DNA of 46,156 nt from Deltaproteobacteria bacterium (GCA_029261775.1 JAJDAR010000309.1:1-46156), one strand, 5' to 3'; counted from the stretch's first letter, positions 1 to 8,426 are shown. The notes: a model not told the origin generated them from the letters alone. Program-made: numbers and translations.

Positions 1-2
1 GC

Positions 3-515
3 ACCCGTTTCATCAACAGCGCCACGGTCGGTGTCTCGGGCCTGGTCTGCGCGATGGTCAATCAGACGAGCAAGCGCCTGGGCGGCACCGTCTCGTTCCT
101 CGCCGGGACCGTGCGCGCCCTCGCCCGCTTCGAGCCCACCCCCGTCGAGCTGACCCTCGATGGCGAGGTGGTGCATGCGGGACCGATCGTCCTCGCCACC
201 GCGAACAACGGGACCTACTTCGGCGGGGGAATGCGGGGGACCCCGCGTGCGCGCTTCGACGACGGCCTGCTCGTCGTGGTGATCATCCCCGGCCTCTCGA
301 AGCCCACGCTCTTCCGAAAGCTGCCGCGACTCTACTCCGGGACGCACGTCGACGTGCCGGGGGTGCTCTACCTGACGGGACGCAAGCTCGAGGCGCGCTC
401 GATCGGCAACTCCTGCGAGCTGGAGGTCGACGGCGAGCCGCTCGGACACACGCCGGCCCGCTTCGAGGTGCTGCCCCGGGCGATCACCCTGGTCGGGGCG
501 AGCGAGACCCGGTGA
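3..515 (+). CDS. Diacylglycerol kinase / YegS-type lipid kinase, C-terminal part (5' end outside window)
   Basis: Only the last ~170 residues are present; the frame is open from the window edge with no start, so the N-terminal ATP-binding half lies upstream. The visible part matches the C-terminal beta-sandwich of the DAGK_cat/YegS lipid kinase family: an FINSATVG segment near the left edge, an NNGTYFGGG turn, a DDGLLVVVIIPG strand and the closing VDGEPLGHTPARFEVLP motif typical of these kinases. Family members phosphorylate diacylglycerol or related lipids at the cytoplasmic face of the membrane. The stop codon overlaps the GTG start of the next gene (GTGA), so the two are probably translationally coupled. 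The family is clear; the lipid substrate cannot be told. Confidence 0.8.
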   Translation, partial: TRFINSATVGVSGLVCAMVNQTSKRLGGTVSFLAGTVRALARFEPTPVELTLDGEVVHAGPIVLATANNGTYFGGGMRGTPRARFDDGLLVVVIIPGLSKPTLFRKLPRLYSGTHVDVPGVLYLTGRKLEARSIGNSCELEVDGEPLGHTPARFEVLPRAITLVGASETR

Positions 516-1480
516 CGGGCCCCGACCTGTTCGAGCGGATCCGCGAGAACTGTGCCGAGGTCGCGCGGCGCGCGCGCTTCGTCAGCATCGACGACGCGGC
601 CCTCGAGCGCCTGATCGCCCTGTTCACCCGCGAGCGTCCCTCGTCACCTGGACTGGACCCGGCGCACCGGCCGTTCAAGGACCCGGAGGCCACGATCGCG
701 TTCGTGCTGACGATCAATGCGATCAACTTCGGCTCCGGCTGGTTTCCGCACCTGACCAAGCGCGACGGACGCTCGGGCTACCTGACGATCGCCGCGGCCC
801 TTCGCGAGCGCTTCGAAACCAAGGGGGCCTGGAGTGCGGGACAGCTGAGCCAGCTCGACACCGCGGACTGCGCGGAGGTCTTCGGCCAGACGAGCGACGG
901 ACCCGCGGGCGAGCTGATGGCGCTCTATGCCGAGGCGCTCCGCGATCTCGGCAGCTTCCTCCATCGGGAGCACCGCTCCCGCTTCGCCGGGCCGGTCGAG
1001 GCTGCGGGCCGCTCGGCAGCCCGCCTGGTGGCGATCCTCGCCGACGCCATGCCCTTCTACCGGGACGTCTCGCGCTACGAGGGCCTCGAGGTTCCCTTCT
1101 ACAAGCGCGCGCAGATCACCAGCTCGGACCTGTCCTCGGCCCTGGGCGGCAAGGCGCTCGGGCGCTTCGACGACCTCGACGAGCTGACGCTCTTTGCGGA
1201 CAACCTCGTTCCGCACACGCTGCGCATGCTCGAGGTGCTCCACTACGATCTGCTCCTCGAGCTCCGCATCGATCACGAGGAACTGCTCGAGCACGGCTGC
1301 GAAGCCGAGGTCGAGATCCGCGCCGTGGCGCTGCACGCGGTCGAGCAGATCGTCGCGGGCTGCCACCGCCGCGGCTGGCCCGTGAACGCGCAGCGGGTCG
1401 ACCACCTGCTCTGGTCGCGGGGCCAGGCGCCGTCGATCAAGGCCCGCCCCCGCCACCGCACCCGCTGCACCTTCTACTGA
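512..1480 (+). CDS. Queuosine salvage protein (Qng1/DUF2419 family)
   Basis: A 322-residue protein of the queuosine-salvage family (eukaryotic Qng1/C9orf64), which releases queuine from queuosine 5'-phosphate so that the base can be reused for tRNA modification. Recognisable features are the central INAINFGSGWFPHL segment followed by GRSGYLTIAAAL, the SDL...LGGKALGRFDDLDELTLFAD block, and the C-terminal HRTRCTFY ending seen across the family. Length fits the family (about 320-340). The start is a GTG in the GTGA overlap with the upstream lipid kinase. The family is best known from eukaryotes but occurs in scattered bacteria. No queuosine synthesis or transport gene is visible here, although the adjacent small permease could be a partner (speculation). 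Confidence 0.8.
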   Translation: MTGPDLFERIRENCAEVARRARFVSIDDAALERLIALFTRERPSSPGLDPAHRPFKDPEATIAFVLTINAINFGSGWFPHLTKRDGRSGYLTIAAALRERFETKGAWSAGQLSQLDTADCAEVFGQTSDGPAGELMALYAEALRDLGSFLHREHRSRFAGPVEAAGRSAARLVAILADAMPFYRDVSRYEGLEVPFYKRAQITSSDLSSALGGKALGRFDDLDELTLFADNLVPHTLRMLEVLHYDLLLELRIDHEELLEHGCEAEVEIRAVALHAVEQIVAGCHRRGWPVNAQRVDHLLWSRGQAPSIKARPRHRTRCTFY

Positions 1481-1483
1481 TCG

Positions 1484-2023
1484 ATGGCGGGCCCGCCCAC
1501 GGCCAGGAGGACCCCGGTGTTCGACCCGCAGCTCGCGTTCATGGTGGTGCTGCTGCTGGCGCTCGCGGGGCTCGCCTTCTGGCAAGGCGGCACGCCGCTG
1601 GTGCGCGAGGGCCTCGGACAAGGAGGGGAGCTGCTGCTGCGCTTCGGGCTGCTGATCGCGGTGTCCTTCCTGGCCGCGGGCCTCGCCCAGAGCCTCGTGC
1701 CGCGCGAATGGGTGCAGGGCGCGCTCGGGCACGACGCGGGGTTCCGCGGGATCCTGATCGCCACCGCGGCAGGGGCGGTGACCCCGGCCGGACCCTTCGT
1801 GTCGATGCCCATCGCCGCCGTGCTGATCCGCTCGGGTGCGGCGCCCGCGGCCGTGGTGGCCTTCCTCACCGCCTGGGCCCTGTTGGCCGTCCACCGTCTG
1901 GTCGCCTGGGAGATCCCGATCCTGGGCGTGCGCTTCGCCGTGCTGCGCTACGCCGCGTCCCTGTTGCTGCCGATCCTGGCCGGCCTGCTGGTGCGGGCCT
2001 TCACGCGGGGACCGGCTTCGTGA
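1484..2023 (+). CDS. Small permease, DUF318/ArsP-YraQ-like, half size
   Basis: A very hydrophobic protein of 179 residues with about five predicted membrane segments (roughly residues 17-34, 48-68, 88-112, 122-140 and 150-172). The AAGAVTPAGPFVSMPIAAVL signature followed by an RSGA turn resembles the core repeat of the DUF318/UPF0718 permeases (ArsP and YraQ type), which normally exceed 300 residues and contain two such repeats. This protein therefore looks like a single repeat that may dimerise. It starts 3 nt after the queuosine-salvage stop; a GTG at 1517 is an alternative start that would drop 11 poorly conserved residues. Its stop overlaps the GTG of the CoA-transferase. Substrate unknown. 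Confidence 0.6.
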   Translation: MAGPPTARRTPVFDPQLAFMVVLLLALAGLAFWQGGTPLVREGLGQGGELLLRFGLLIAVSFLAAGLAQSLVPREWVQGALGHDAGFRGILIATAAGAVTPAGPFVSMPIAAVLIRSGAAPAAVVAFLTAWALLAVHRLVAWEIPILGVRFAVLRYAASLLLPILAGLLVRAFTRGPAS

Positions 2024-3168
2024 GTCTTCCGCTGTCCGGCATCCTGGTCATCGATCTGACCCGCGTGCTGGCGGGCCCCTATTGCACGATGCTGCTCGCC
2101 GAGCTGGGCGCTCGGGTGATCAAGATCGAGAACCCGGCCGGCGGCGACGATGCCCGGCGCGTCGGCCCCTTCGTCGCGGGGCGCTCGGCCTACTTCATGT
2201 CGCTGAACCGCGGCAAGCAGAGCCTGGCCCTCGACCTCAAGGCAGACGCCGATCGCACGACCTTCGAAGCCCTGCTGGATCGGGCCGACGTGCTGGTGGA
2301 GAACTTCCGGCCGGGTGCGCTCGAGCGACTCGGCTACGGGTGGGAGACCGTGCACGAACGGTGGCCGCGCCTGATCGTCGCCCGCGCGAGCGGCTTCGGG
2401 CAGACCGGGCCCCTCCGCGAACGGCCGGCCTACGACCTGGTGGTGCAGGCGATGGGCGGGATCATGAGCCTGACCGGAGCGCCGGGCGGCGAGCCCACGC
2501 GGGTCGGCACCTCGATCGGCGACCTGGCCGCAGGCCTCTTCACGACGATCGGCGTGACCTCTGCGCTCCACCACCGCGAACGCTCCGGCGAGGCGCTCGA
2601 GGTCGACGTCGCGATGCTCGACAGCCAGGTCGCCCTGCTCGAGAACGCGATCGCCCGCTACGCGGCGACCGGCGAAGTCCCGGGACCGATCGGCTCGCGC
2701 CATCCTTCGATCACGCCCTTTCAGGCCTTCGCTGCGCAAGAAGGTCGCTTCGTCGTCGCCGCCGGGAACGATGCCTTGTTCGCCGCGCTCTGCCAGACGG
2801 TCGGACGGCCGGATCTGCCGCGCGACGAGCGCTTCGCCGACAACGCCCACCGCACCGAGCACGTGGTCGCCCTGACCGAGGAGCTGGAGGCGGTCTTCCG
2901 CACCCGACCGCTCGAGCACTGGCTCGCTCTTCTCGAGTCGGCGGGCGTACCCTGCGGTCCGATCCAGGACGTCGCCCAGGTGATGGCCCACCCGCAGGTC
3001 CAGGCGCGCCAGATGATCGTGCACGCGGACGACCCGGTGGCCGGGCGGGTCGCCATGCCCGGCAATCCGATCAAGTTCCGGGGTCGCCCCGACCCCGGCG
3101 ATCGCGCGCCGGCGCCCGAACTGGATGCCGACCGCGAGCGGATCCTCGCCGAGCTGCTGCGGGACTAG
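2020..3168 (+). CDS. CaiB/BaiF family (class III) CoA-transferase
   Basis: A 382-residue class III CoA-transferase, which moves CoA between carboxylic acids through an aspartyl-CoA intermediate. Evidence: the N-terminal DLTRVLAGPYCTMLLAELGA motif, VLVENFRPGALERLG, the YDLVVQAMGGIMSLTG block and SIGDLAAGLF, where Asp168 matches the catalytic aspartate of formyl-CoA transferase (Asp169). The frame is open far upstream of this point, but only the GTG at 2020 gives the family N-terminus and the usual GTGA overlap. It is the last gene of the operon; the next gene converges 13 nt downstream. Substrate not determinable; members act in carnitine, bile acid, oxalate or aromatic acid degradation. Confidence 0.88.
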   Translation: MSLPLSGILVIDLTRVLAGPYCTMLLAELGARVIKIENPAGGDDARRVGPFVAGRSAYFMSLNRGKQSLALDLKADADRTTFEALLDRADVLVENFRPGALERLGYGWETVHERWPRLIVARASGFGQTGPLRERPAYDLVVQAMGGIMSLTGAPGGEPTRVGTSIGDLAAGLFTTIGVTSALHHRERSGEALEVDVAMLDSQVALLENAIARYAATGEVPGPIGSRHPSITPFQAFAAQEGRFVVAAGNDALFAALCQTVGRPDLPRDERFADNAHRTEHVVALTEELEAVFRTRPLEHWLALLESAGVPCGPIQDVAQVMAHPQVQARQMIVHADDPVAGRVAMPGNPIKFRGRPDPGDRAPAPELDADRERILAELLRD

Positions 3169-3181
3169 CCCGACCCCCGGC

Positions 3182-4360
3182 TCAGCGGTCCTGGACCAGG
3201 AGCCACGCGATCCGCTCGCCGATGCGGAGCAGCGCAGGTCGCAGCTCCGCATCGAGGTCCGGGGGCGGGACGGGGCTCGGCGGGCCGGCCAGCACGGCCC
3301 GCTGCACGCGCTTGGCCGCCGCGATCTGCCGGCGATAGAACGCCTCGATCTCGTCGGCGGGCGGCGCGGCGCGTCCCTGGCGGCCGGCCTCGAGGCGCGC
3401 GGCGGCGAGCCCGGCCTCGATCACGCGGGCCTCGCGTTCGGGCACGTCGATCGGCCCTCCGCTGCGCCGCTTCGCCTCGGCGACGAGCGGCATCAGGGCC
3501 AACCGCTCCAGGACCGCCGACTCGAGGGCCGGCGCCTTCGAGGCCGTCGGCGGATGATCCTCGATGCCGGCGGCCACCCGCCAACGCTCGAGGCTCCCGT
3601 CCTGCTCCCTCGCCATCAGCCAGGCGGAGAGATCGCGGGCCAGGTCCGGAAGGTCGGCGCGCACCCAGGCCGCCTTGCGGTCGCGGCGCAGCGGACCGAT
3701 CCGCCGCAGGGGCACGGGGCTCTCGCGCTCCCAGTGCGGCGCCTCGAGGGAGTCGGTCACCACCGCGTCGGCCTTGCCTTCGAGCAGCACCGCGAGCACG
3801 TCCTCGTTGCGATCGACCGGCGTGAGCTCCGCCGCGGGAAAGCGCTCGCGGGCGACACGCTCGAGATGCCCGCCGCGATTCACAGCAATGCGTCGACCCG
3901 GCACCGAGAGGTCGGCGAGCTGGCGCAGCTCTCCCGACGCCGCGACCAGCAGCAACGGCTCCGAGAAGAGCGTCGGCACCGTGAAGGTGCCGAGGATCGA
4001 GCGCTCGGGCCGCACCGTCACGCCCGAGAGCGCGACGTCGAAACGACGCGCGCGGAGATCGCGGTGCAGCCGCGACCAGCGGAAGCGGACCCACTCGAGG
4101 GACAGGCCACGGTCGGTCGCGTAGGCGCGCGCGATCTCGACATCGAGCCCGGCGAGCTCGCCCTGGGCGTCCGTCCAGCTGAAGGGGGCGTAGTCGCCAC
4201 TGGTGCCGACGCGCAGCACCTCGCCGGAGGGCGGCTCCGCCTTCGACGCAGGGGTGGCGGGCACCTCGGAGGTCGGTGCGCGTTCGGCAGGACCGGCGGC
4301 GGCACAGCCCAGCACCAGCGTTGCGAGCGCAGCGAGCAGGCCCGGGCAGCGCGGCCTCAC
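3182..4360 (-). CDS. Lipoprotein fusing cyclohexadienyl dehydratase (PheC) and gamma-class chorismate mutase (AroQ)
   Basis: A 392-residue exported protein. Residues 1-19 form a lipoprotein signal with lipobox LVLG-Cys19. Residues ~47-265 are a periplasmic-binding-fold domain of PheC type: VGTSGDYAPFSW, FDVALSGVTVRPERS and KADAVVTDSLEAPHWE match the cyclohexadienyl dehydratase pattern (prephenate to phenylpyruvate). Residues ~280-392 match secreted AroQ-gamma chorismate mutases: Arg286 (ERL), Lys297, PIDVPEREARV (303-313) and QIAAAKRVQ (345-353). Together they would turn chorismate into phenylpyruvate outside the cytoplasm. The start is a GTG overlapping the stop of the HAD gene (GTGA); it is the only start that puts the lipobox in a normal place. 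A plain amino-acid-binding lipoprotein is the alternative for the N-terminal domain, but the C-terminal mutase motifs argue against it. Confidence 0.78.
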   Translation of the reverse strand: MRPRCPGLLAALATLVLGCAAAGPAERAPTSEVPATPASKAEPPSGEVLRVGTSGDYAPFSWTDAQGELAGLDVEIARAYATDRGLSLEWVRFRWSRLHRDLRARRFDVALSGVTVRPERSILGTFTVPTLFSEPLLLVAASGELRQLADLSVPGRRIAVNRGGHLERVARERFPAAELTPVDRNEDVLAVLLEGKADAVVTDSLEAPHWERESPVPLRRIGPLRRDRKAAWVRADLPDLARDLSAWLMAREQDGSLERWRVAAGIEDHPPTASKAPALESAVLERLALMPLVAEAKRRSGGPIDVPEREARVIEAGLAAARLEAGRQGRAAPPADEIEAFYRRQIAAAKRVQRAVLAGPPSPVPPPDLDAELRPALLRIGERIAWLLVQDR

Positions 4361-5064
4361 GCCGGGATGATCTCCAGCAGCTCCGGGATCTCGCGGATCA
4401 CGTGATCGGGGCGCATCGCGGCGTCGAGCTCGGGCGGCCGGGAAGCGATCAGCACCGTCGTCATCCCGAGCCGCCTGGCACCGAGCACGTCGTGGGGCGC
4501 CGAGTCGCCGACGAAGACCACGTCGGCCGGTGCGAGGCCCGGCGCCTTCGCCAGCGCGTGGTGGTAGATCCCCGGATCGGGCTTGCACGAGCGGGCCTCC
4601 TCGCTGGTCGTGGTCGCATGGAAATACGCGGCGAGCCCCATCTGCGCCCACAGCGGCTCGAACTGGTCGTCGTCGATGTTGCTGACGATCCCCAGGTGGA
4701 GGCCCCGATCGCGGAGCGCCGCGAGGGTCTCGTGCACGCCGGCCCGGGGCTCGACCGCACCGAGACCCACCTCCCGCTGGCCTTCGTAGAGCGCATCCCC
4801 GGCGGGCGCCTCGACGCCGAAGCGCGCGAGCAGATCGCGGTGGGCCTCGGAGAAGAGCTCCCGGTGCAGGTAGTAGGGGCGCTCGTGGTAGGCGGCCATG
4901 CGTGCGGCCATCGCCTCCCGGTAGGCGCTGCGGATCTCGTCGAAGGGCGCGTCGAGGCCGTGCTCGGCGGCCAGCTCGCGGAGCATCCCGTCGAAGTGCT
5001 CACGCACGTCGCGGTAGCGGAACAAGGTGCCCCCCAGATCGAACAGCACACCCCGAACCGCCAT
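4357..5064 (-). CDS. HAD superfamily hydrolase
   Basis: A 235-residue haloacid dehalogenase-like hydrolase, probably a phosphatase of small phosphorylated metabolites in the cytoplasm. All four HAD motifs are visible: motif I FDLGGTLF (nucleophile Asp near residue 9; the usual second Asp is replaced in DLGGT, as in several HAD subfamilies), motif II SNIDDD, motif III in the CKPDPGIYHHAL segment and motif IV VGDSAPHDVLGARRLGM. A helical cap lies between motifs I and II. The ATG at 5064 follows a purine-rich GGAGGG upstream. Its stop overlaps the start of the PheC-AroQ lipoprotein, so the two are co-translated, though no functional link is obvious. Confidence 0.82.
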   Translation of the reverse strand: MAVRGVLFDLGGTLFRYRDVREHFDGMLRELAAEHGLDAPFDEIRSAYREAMAARMAAYHERPYYLHRELFSEAHRDLLARFGVEAPAGDALYEGQREVGLGAVEPRAGVHETLAALRDRGLHLGIVSNIDDDQFEPLWAQMGLAAYFHATTTSEEARSCKPDPGIYHHALAKAPGLAPADVVFVGDSAPHDVLGARRLGMTTVLIASRPPELDAAMRPDHVIREIPELLEIIPA

Positions 5065-5155
5065 CTCTTGCCGCCCCCTCCGAACGTGTGCGAGGGTAGG
5101 CCGAAACGGCGGCCGCTCGCCGTGGGAAGCGCTCTGGGGGCTCGAGGGCCCCGAT

Positions 5156-5184
5156 TTGACCACCCACGGGGGATTCTCTAACGT
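5156..5184 (+). promoter_or_regulatory. Probable sigma70 promoter of the cold-shock-domain gene
   Basis: TTGACC (5156-5161) and TAACGT (5179-5184) are separated by 17 bp, a good match to housekeeping spacing in a region otherwise free of genes (5065-5306, about 240 bases). It would leave a leader of about 115 nt before the ATG at 5307, and long leaders are common for cold-shock genes. Judged by eye only. Confidence 0.4.
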
Positions 5185-5306
5185 CCTCGCCTCGCGGAGC
5201 AGGGGTGTCCCGACCGGTTCCAACCAGGGTCCCCGCCATCGCCCGCGGCCCCGACCCTGGGCGCCGCGTCGTGGCGCCACCGCCACCCCAAACTCGAGGT
5301 TCCGTC

Positions 5307-5783
5307 ATGCTCACCCTGGACGAGATCGAGGCGGGAGCTCAGTGCACCCACAAGAACACCGGGCTTCGCTACGCCGTCGTCGAGGTCGAGGGCCAGGAGG
5401 TGCTGCTCGAGGCCCAGACCGAGGGTCACGAGCCGCTGACCGTGCCCGCGGAGCTCTTCCTGAAGGAGTTCCACGTCGGCGAGCGCTACCTGGCCGCCCG
5501 CCGCAGCCGGGGCCGCAGCCGCGGTCGGCGCGGCGCCACCGCGGCACCCGCAGCGCCGACGGGCCCCAAGTCCAAGGGCAAGATCAAGAAGATGGTGCGG
5601 GACCGGGGCTTCGGCTTCATCCGCGGCGACGACGGCAAGGAAGTCTTCTTCCATCGCTCGGGCATGAACGGTACCGAGTACGACAACATCGCCGAAGGCG
5701 ACATCGTCGAGTACGTGATCCAGGAGGGCCCGCGCGGCGCCCGGGCGGAGCACGTGAAGACCATCTCGCCGGACGCGGCCTAG
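5307..5783 (+). CDS. Cold-shock-domain RNA-binding protein with N-terminal extension
   Basis: A 158-residue protein. Residues ~1-62 form a conserved-looking N-terminal region (LDEIEAGAQCTHKNTGLRY...) of no family I recognise, followed by an Arg/Gly-rich linker (RRSRGRSRGRRG, ~64-76) that could bind RNA. Residues ~90-155 are a cold-shock domain with the RNP-like motifs GFGFIRGDDGKEVFFHRS. The role is presumably an RNA chaperone in the cytoplasm. The ATG at 5307 is chosen because it gives the compact N-terminus; the frame is open further upstream but without a convincing start. It is monocistronic, with its own promoter and a convergent neighbour. Confidence 0.75.
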   Translation: MLTLDEIEAGAQCTHKNTGLRYAVVEVEGQEVLLEAQTEGHEPLTVPAELFLKEFHVGERYLAARRSRGRSRGRRGATAAPAAPTGPKSKGKIKKMVRDRGFGFIRGDDGKEVFFHRSGMNGTEYDNIAEGDIVEYVIQEGPRGARAEHVKTISPDAA

Positions 5784-5796
5784 GCCCGGCACTCCA

Positions 5797-5813
5797 CGGC
5801 GGGATTCCCGCCG
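5797..5813. terminator. Short GC-rich hairpin between convergent genes
   Basis: A palindromic CGGCGGGATTCCCGCCG lies in the 40-nt gap between the cold-shock-domain gene and the converging NAD synthase gene. Its position suggests a bidirectional terminator, but there is no T tract, so this rests on location and symmetry. Confidence 0.35.
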
Positions 5814-5823
5814 GCCTCCGCGC

Positions 5824-7455
5824 TCAGCCGGAGGAGTAGCGGTGCACGATGGGCAGGCGGCGGCCCGACCCGAAGGCCTTCTCCGAGACGCGCAGCACGA
5901 GGGGCGACTGCCGTCGCTTGTACTCGTTGCGGTCGAGGCGGCGCACGATGGCCGTGGCCTCCTCGGCGGTGGTTCCCGCCGGCGGCTGGATGCCGCTCGC
6001 GCCGAGCCCGCCTTCGATGGCCTGCTCGAGCACGGCGTCGAGCACCTCGTAGGGCGGCAGGTCATCGGTGTCGAGCTGATCCGGCGCCAGCTCGGCGGAG
6101 GGCGGCTTGTCGATGGTGTTCTCGGGCACGCGCTCGCCGTTCTTGTTGGCGTGGCGGGCGAGCGCATAGACGTCGCGCTTGTAGACGTCTCCCAGCACCG
6201 CGAGACCGCCGACGGTGTCGCCGTAGAGGGTGCAGTAGCCGACCGACAGCTCGCTCTTGTTGCCGGTCGCCAGCACCAGCCGGTTCTCGCGGTTGGACGC
6301 CGCCATGAGGGTGGCGCCGCGGATCCGCGACTGGATGTTCTGCTGGGCCAGGCCGTAGTCCTCCTGCTCGCCGAAGAGCGAGGCGAAGACCCTGCGATAG
6401 GCGGCGTACACGTCCCCGATGTCGACCTTGCGCACTTCGATGCCCAGGTTCTCCCCGAGTGCCAGGGCATCGTCCACGCTGTGCTCGCTCGAGAAGGGGC
6501 CGGGCATCGCGATGCCGAGCACCTGCTCGCGACCGAGGGCCAGCACCGCCAGGTGGGCCGTCACGGCGGAGTCGATGCCGCCCGACAGGCCGATCACGGC
6601 GCCGGGCGGAAGGCCCTGCTTGCGGAAGTAGTCCCGGATGCCGAGCACGAGCCCCGCCTCGAGCTGCGCGGTCCGGTCGAGCTCGGGCACGTCGTCCGGC
6701 AGGCGCCCGGGGTCGAGTGACGGCACCTCGACGATCTCGAAGGCCTCCTCGAAGAGCGGCAGCTGGGCCGTGATCCGGCCGCTGGCATCGACGACGAAGG
6801 AGCCTCCGTCGAAGATCAGCTCGTCGTTGCCGCCGACCTGGTTCGCGAAGACGATCGGCACGCCGTGGCGCGCTGCGAGTGCGCCGAAGAGCCGGCGGCG
6901 CTCGGCGGGCTTGCCCACGTGCCAGGGCGAGGCCGAGAGGTTCAGGACGAGCTCCGCCCCGGCTCCGGCCAGCTCGCCGACCGGATCGCGCCCGTAGCCG
7001 ATCTCGGCACTCCAGGCGTCCTCGCAGACCGTGAGGCCGAGCTTGCCGACGGGCCGGCGCTCGGTCGCGGCGACGAAGTAGCGGTTCTCGTCGAACACGT
7101 CGTAGGTGGGCAGCAGGGTCTTGGCCTGCACCGCGACCCGGGCCCCGTCGCGCAGCAGGACGGCGCTGTTGGCGAGGCGCTTGCCGTCCTGGGCCGGAAC
7201 GGGCAGCACGGCGCCCAGAGCGACGTCGATGCCCCGGGCACTGGCCTCGAGCGCCTCGAGCTCGCGGAGCTGATCGCGAACGAAGCCCGCGCGCTCGAGC
7301 AGATCCATCGGCGGGTACCCGGTGAGGCACAGCTCGGGCAGCACGCAGAGCTCGGCGCCCGCCTCCCGGGCGCGCTGCACGGCGGCCTCGACCCGAGCCC
7401 GATTGCCGGACAGGTCGCCGACCGTGGGGTCGATCTGCGCGATGGCGATTCTCAC
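5824..7455 (-). CDS. nadE: Glutamine-dependent NAD+ synthetase
   Basis: A 543-residue enzyme with the standard two-domain layout. The N-terminal nitrilase-fold glutaminase has the triad Glu41 (LPELCLTGYPP), Lys112 (AKTLLPTYDVFDENRYF) and Cys144 (LTVCEDAWS). The C-terminal synthetase domain has the P-loop IGLSGGIDSAVTAHLAV and the NxxSRIRG and TGNKSELSVGY segments. It converts deamido-NAD, ATP and glutamine to NAD+ in the cytoplasm. Length fits the long bacterial form. The GTG at 7455 gives the conserved MRIAIAQIDP-type N-terminus; longer open frame upstream has no family similarity. It is divergent from the alpha/beta hydrolase 80 nt away. Confidence 0.95.
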   Translation of the reverse strand: MRIAIAQIDPTVGDLSGNRARVEAAVQRAREAGAELCVLPELCLTGYPPMDLLERAGFVRDQLRELEALEASARGIDVALGAVLPVPAQDGKRLANSAVLLRDGARVAVQAKTLLPTYDVFDENRYFVAATERRPVGKLGLTVCEDAWSAEIGYGRDPVGELAGAGAELVLNLSASPWHVGKPAERRRLFGALAARHGVPIVFANQVGGNDELIFDGGSFVVDASGRITAQLPLFEEAFEIVEVPSLDPGRLPDDVPELDRTAQLEAGLVLGIRDYFRKQGLPPGAVIGLSGGIDSAVTAHLAVLALGREQVLGIAMPGPFSSEHSVDDALALGENLGIEVRKVDIGDVYAAYRRVFASLFGEQEDYGLAQQNIQSRIRGATLMAASNRENRLVLATGNKSELSVGYCTLYGDTVGGLAVLGDVYKRDVYALARHANKNGERVPENTIDKPPSAELAPDQLDTDDLPPYEVLDAVLEQAIEGGLGASGIQPPAGTTAEEATAIVRRLDRNEYKRRQSPLVLRVSEKAFGSGRRLPIVHRYSSG

Positions 7456-7523
7456 GGCCGGAGGATCGGGGGGGCGCCGGGGGCCGTCAAGCGAACGGGG
7501 AGGAGCCGGCGGGCGCGGCCCCC

Positions 7524-7529
7524 TACCCT
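7524..7529 (+). promoter_or_regulatory. -10 box of a probable leaderless promoter
   Basis: TACCCT ends 6 nt before the ATG at 7536 and no Shine-Dalgarno sequence lies between, so transcription would begin at or next to the start codon. The same TANNNT spacing recurs at other monocistronic genes in this window (before 18730, 34719, 43331 and 44185). Confidence 0.4.
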
Positions 7530-7535
7530 GCGGAC

Positions 7536-8426
7536 ATGAACGCCCCCGAGCTCGTCGGACCCAGCTCCCGATTCTACGTCTCCCAGCGCTTGCGCCTCCA
7601 CTACGTCGACTGGGGCAACGAGTCGGCGCCTCCGCTGCTGCTCGTGCACGGCGGCAAGGACCACGCCCGGAGCTGGGACCCAATCGCTCGCGAGCTGCGT
7701 CGGGATTGGCACGTCATCGCGCCGGACCTGCGCGGGCACGGCGACAGCGGCTGGGCGATCGGCGGGAGCTACGGGCTGCTCGACTTCGTCTTCGACATCA
7801 CCCAGCTCGTCGACGCGCTGGAGCTGGCGCCGCTCACGATCGTGTCGCACTCGCTGGGCGGCGCGGTCTCGCTGCACTACGCGGGGGTCTTCCCCGAGAA
7901 CGTCTCGCGACTCGTGGCGATCGAGGGGCTCGGCCCGGCGCCGGAGCTGCAGGCGCGGATGGCCGAGACGCCGATCGCGGAGCGCATGCGCAGCTGGGCG
8001 GGCGCGATGCAGCAGCTCGCGGGTCGCACACCGCGGCGCTACGCGTCCATCGACGAAGCGGCGCAGCGCATGCAGGAGGTCAACTCCTTCCTTCCGCCGG
8101 AGCTCGCGCGCCACCTGACCATCCACGGTGTCGCCCGGAACGAGGACCACACCTTCAGCTGGAAGTTCGACAACTACGTCCGGGCCTTTTCGCCGGTGCG
8201 GATGCAGCCCGAGGAGGTCCACGAGCTGTGGGCACGCATCACCTGTCCGGTGCTGCTGGTCCGGGGCATGGAGAGCTGGGCCAGCGATCCCGAGCAGGAC
8301 GGCCGCATCCGCCACTTCCGCGACGCGCGCCTCGCCAACATCGAGCAAGCCGGCCACTGGGTCCACCACGACCAACCCGAAGCCTTCCTCACCACCCTCC
8401 GCACCTTCCTCTCCCCAACACCTTAA
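7536..8426 (+). CDS. Alpha/beta-fold hydrolase
   Basis: A 296-residue alpha/beta hydrolase. It shows the LLLVHGGKDHARSWDP oxyanion region, APDLRGHGDSGW, the nucleophile elbow SHSLGG (Ser near residue 105), a late acid in the GMESWASDPEQDG region and the catalytic His in the QAGHWVHHDQPEAF block, typical of epoxide hydrolase, C-C hydrolase or haloalkane dehalogenase relatives. Substrate unknown; a single-gene transcript is likely. The stop codon TAA lies inside the left arm of the palindromic repeat that follows, so that repeat may also act as its terminator. Confidence 0.85.
   Translation: MNAPELVGPSSRFYVSQRLRLHYVDWGNESAPPLLLVHGGKDHARSWDPIARELRRDWHVIAPDLRGHGDSGWAIGGSYGLLDFVFDITQLVDALELAPLTIVSHSLGGAVSLHYAGVFPENVSRLVAIEGLGPAPELQARMAETPIAERMRSWAGAMQQLAGRTPRRYASIDEAAQRMQEVNSFLPPELARHLTIHGVARNEDHTFSWKFDNYVRAFSPVRMQPEEVHELWARITCPVLLVRGMESWASDPEQDGRIRHFRDARLANIEQAGHWVHHDQPEAFLTTLRTFLSPTP

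Noticed and set aside
1708-2019. N-terminal extension of the CoA-transferase
   Set aside because: The open frame continues upstream, but it overlaps the permease, has Arg-rich shadow composition and no family similarity before residue 1 at 2020.
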